Below, piece by piece: positions 63,595 through 64,000 of a DNA stretch of 64,000 nucleotides; positions within the stretch are counted from its first letter, which is position 1; each line of letters starts with the position of its first letter. Location: assembly GCF_003390865.1 (NCBI RefSeq), contig NZ_QMEJ01000002.1, positions 310,001 to 374,000 on the forward strand, written 5' to 3'. Origin of the DNA: Tropicimonas sp. IMCC34011. GTDB lineage: Bacteria > Pseudomonadota > Alphaproteobacteria > Rhodobacterales > Rhodobacteraceae. The notes under the pieces are model-generated. The model saw only the letters and a list, made by a program, of their open reading frames with translations. It did not search any database and was not told the origin of the DNA. The position numbers and the translations under genes are program-made.

Positions 63595-63702
63595 GGTCCG
63601 AAGACGATGGCGAGTGGCATCAAGGTCGCTCGGGACCCGAAGTGAGAAGTAGAAGATGCCCTGCTTCACACATGTGAATGGGGCCAATTTGGTCTTCAGC
63701 AT
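63595..63702 (-). pseudogene. Tyrosine-recombinase integrase, N-terminal fragment (DUF6538-like)
   Basis: From the ATG at 63702 the minus strand reads MLKTKLAPFTCVKQ, then GIFYFSLRVPSDL, the characteristic arm-binding N-terminus of phage or island integrases. Homology fades after about 35 residues, at the point where the IS remnant starts. Its position just beyond the 3' end of tRNA-Thr, transcribed in the same direction, is the usual place for an integrase after tRNA-directed insertion. Confidence 0.6.
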
Positions 63703-63763
63703 GGCCCACACCCCAGCTTTCATTGGCGAAAACTAGAGAGAAATAGCAGGTTACCTTTAGAGA

Positions 63764-63839
63764 TGGTGCCCCCAGAGAGACTCGAACTCCCGACCCTCTG
63801 ATTACAAATCAGATGCTCTACCAGCTGAGCTATAGGGGC
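63764..63839 (-). tRNA. tRNA-Thr, anticodon TGT
   Basis: A 76-base cloverleaf with encoded CCA (63764-63766). The acceptor stem GCCCCTA pairs with TGGGGGC (one G-U); D arm AGCTCAGCTGGTAGAGC; anticodon stem TCTGA/TCAGA around loop TTTGTAA, so the anticodon is TGT, reading ACA; T arm GTTCGAGTC. It is a common target site for integrating islands, and an integrase fragment lies 62 bases from its 3' end. Confidence 0.96.
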
Positions 63840-63886
63840 GCCTGAGGTGAGGAATAGCCACGTAGGCGGCTGTCTTGCAAGCAGGT

Positions 63887-64000
63887 TCAGCGATTGGCGC
63901 GGGCGAGGAAGATCACGGCGACGGCGCCGACGGCGCAGATCATGAGGGCGGGCGGCGCGGCGCCGGCAAGGTTCTCGAGAGACGCCGTTTCGTGGGTGCG
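63887..64000 (-). CDS. C-terminal end of a membrane protein (5' part outside window)
   Basis: Thirty-seven codons and a TGA stop are visible. They encode a short hydrophilic stretch (RTHETASLENLAG) and one hydrophobic helix (ALMICAVGAVAVIFLARANR). No function can be assigned from this fragment. Confidence 0.55.
   Translation of the reverse strand, partial: RTHETASLENLAGAAPPALMICAVGAVAVIFLARANR

Noticed and set aside
63595-63763. An intact integrase or attachment-site pair at tRNA-Thr
   Set aside because: Only about 35 integrase residues are recognisable, and no second copy of the tRNA 3' end was found by eye in the window.

Overview
The window is GC-rich, densely coded chromosomal DNA from an alphaproteobacterium, most likely a member of the Rhodobacteraceae (Roseobacter/Rhodobacter group). 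This is inferred from several lineage-typical genes: an F1-ATPase zeta-type inhibitor (DUF1476), a DksA without the zinc-finger cysteines, a betaine-homocysteine methyltransferase of the Bmt type, complete urtABCDE and ccmABCDG operons, and a two-domain MprF-like protein. Most of the window is housekeeping or transport DNA. No CRISPR array, prophage or rRNA operon was seen. The only clear mobile-element traces lie at the right end.

Layout. 1-968: end of a NarL-type two-component system. 996-1892: YihY membrane protein. 2073-6839: branched-chain amino acid block, with a leader peptide and attenuator, ilvB, a BCCT carrier and ilvH. 6979-9729: cytochrome c maturation operon (ccmABCDG, minus strand). 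9844-15890: urea ABC transporter (urtABCDE, minus strand). 16251-17224: rplM-rpsI. 17334-18391: LigT-like phosphoesterase and a lipoprotein lytic transglycosylase. 18623-22422: modABC plus an MFS carrier. 22415-26332: NDUFAF6/phytoene-synthase-like protein, citramalate synthase, cysS. 26832-34332: acidic outer-membrane barrel, ABC-F ATPase, FAD monooxygenase, DksA, DegP-like protease, alanine racemase. 34341-38708: large acidic LysM protein, host-attachment family protein, small hydrophilic protein, SodB, a secreted hypothetical. 39027-44071: two GT-A glycosyltransferases, the second fused to a sulfotransferase-like domain, then ABM, TerB-like and PhnD-like proteins. 44181-52292: amino-acid-type ABC importer coupled to two glutamine-synthetase-like ligases, a class I amidotransferase and a PuuB-like oxidase, probably a gamma-glutamylated amine catabolic pathway. 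52296-55422: DctB/DctD-like two-component pair. 55536-57239: purC-purS-purQ. 57402-61976: hypothetical protein, ATPase inhibitor, MprF-like protein, betaine-homocysteine methyltransferase. 62223-64000: two orphan genes, an IS5-family transposase remnant, a fragment of a phage-type integrase, tRNA-Thr(TGT), and the end of a membrane protein.

How the genes work together. CimA (citramalate) and IlvB/IlvH (acetolactate) both feed branched-chain amino acid synthesis, and the leader at 2129-2231 carries every element of ribosome-mediated attenuation. The BCCT carrier and Bmt could link betaine uptake to methionine regeneration. The most unusual items are the glycosyltransferase-sulfotransferase fusion, whose reading frame has no usual start codon before the first core strand of the fold and sits in the -1 frame behind in-phase G-hexamers; the DctD-like regulator without a GAFTGA loop; and the nested mobile-element remnants beside tRNA-Thr. 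No wholly new multi-gene system could be demonstrated. The 39027-42616 glycan-modification pair is the best candidate for something undescribed.
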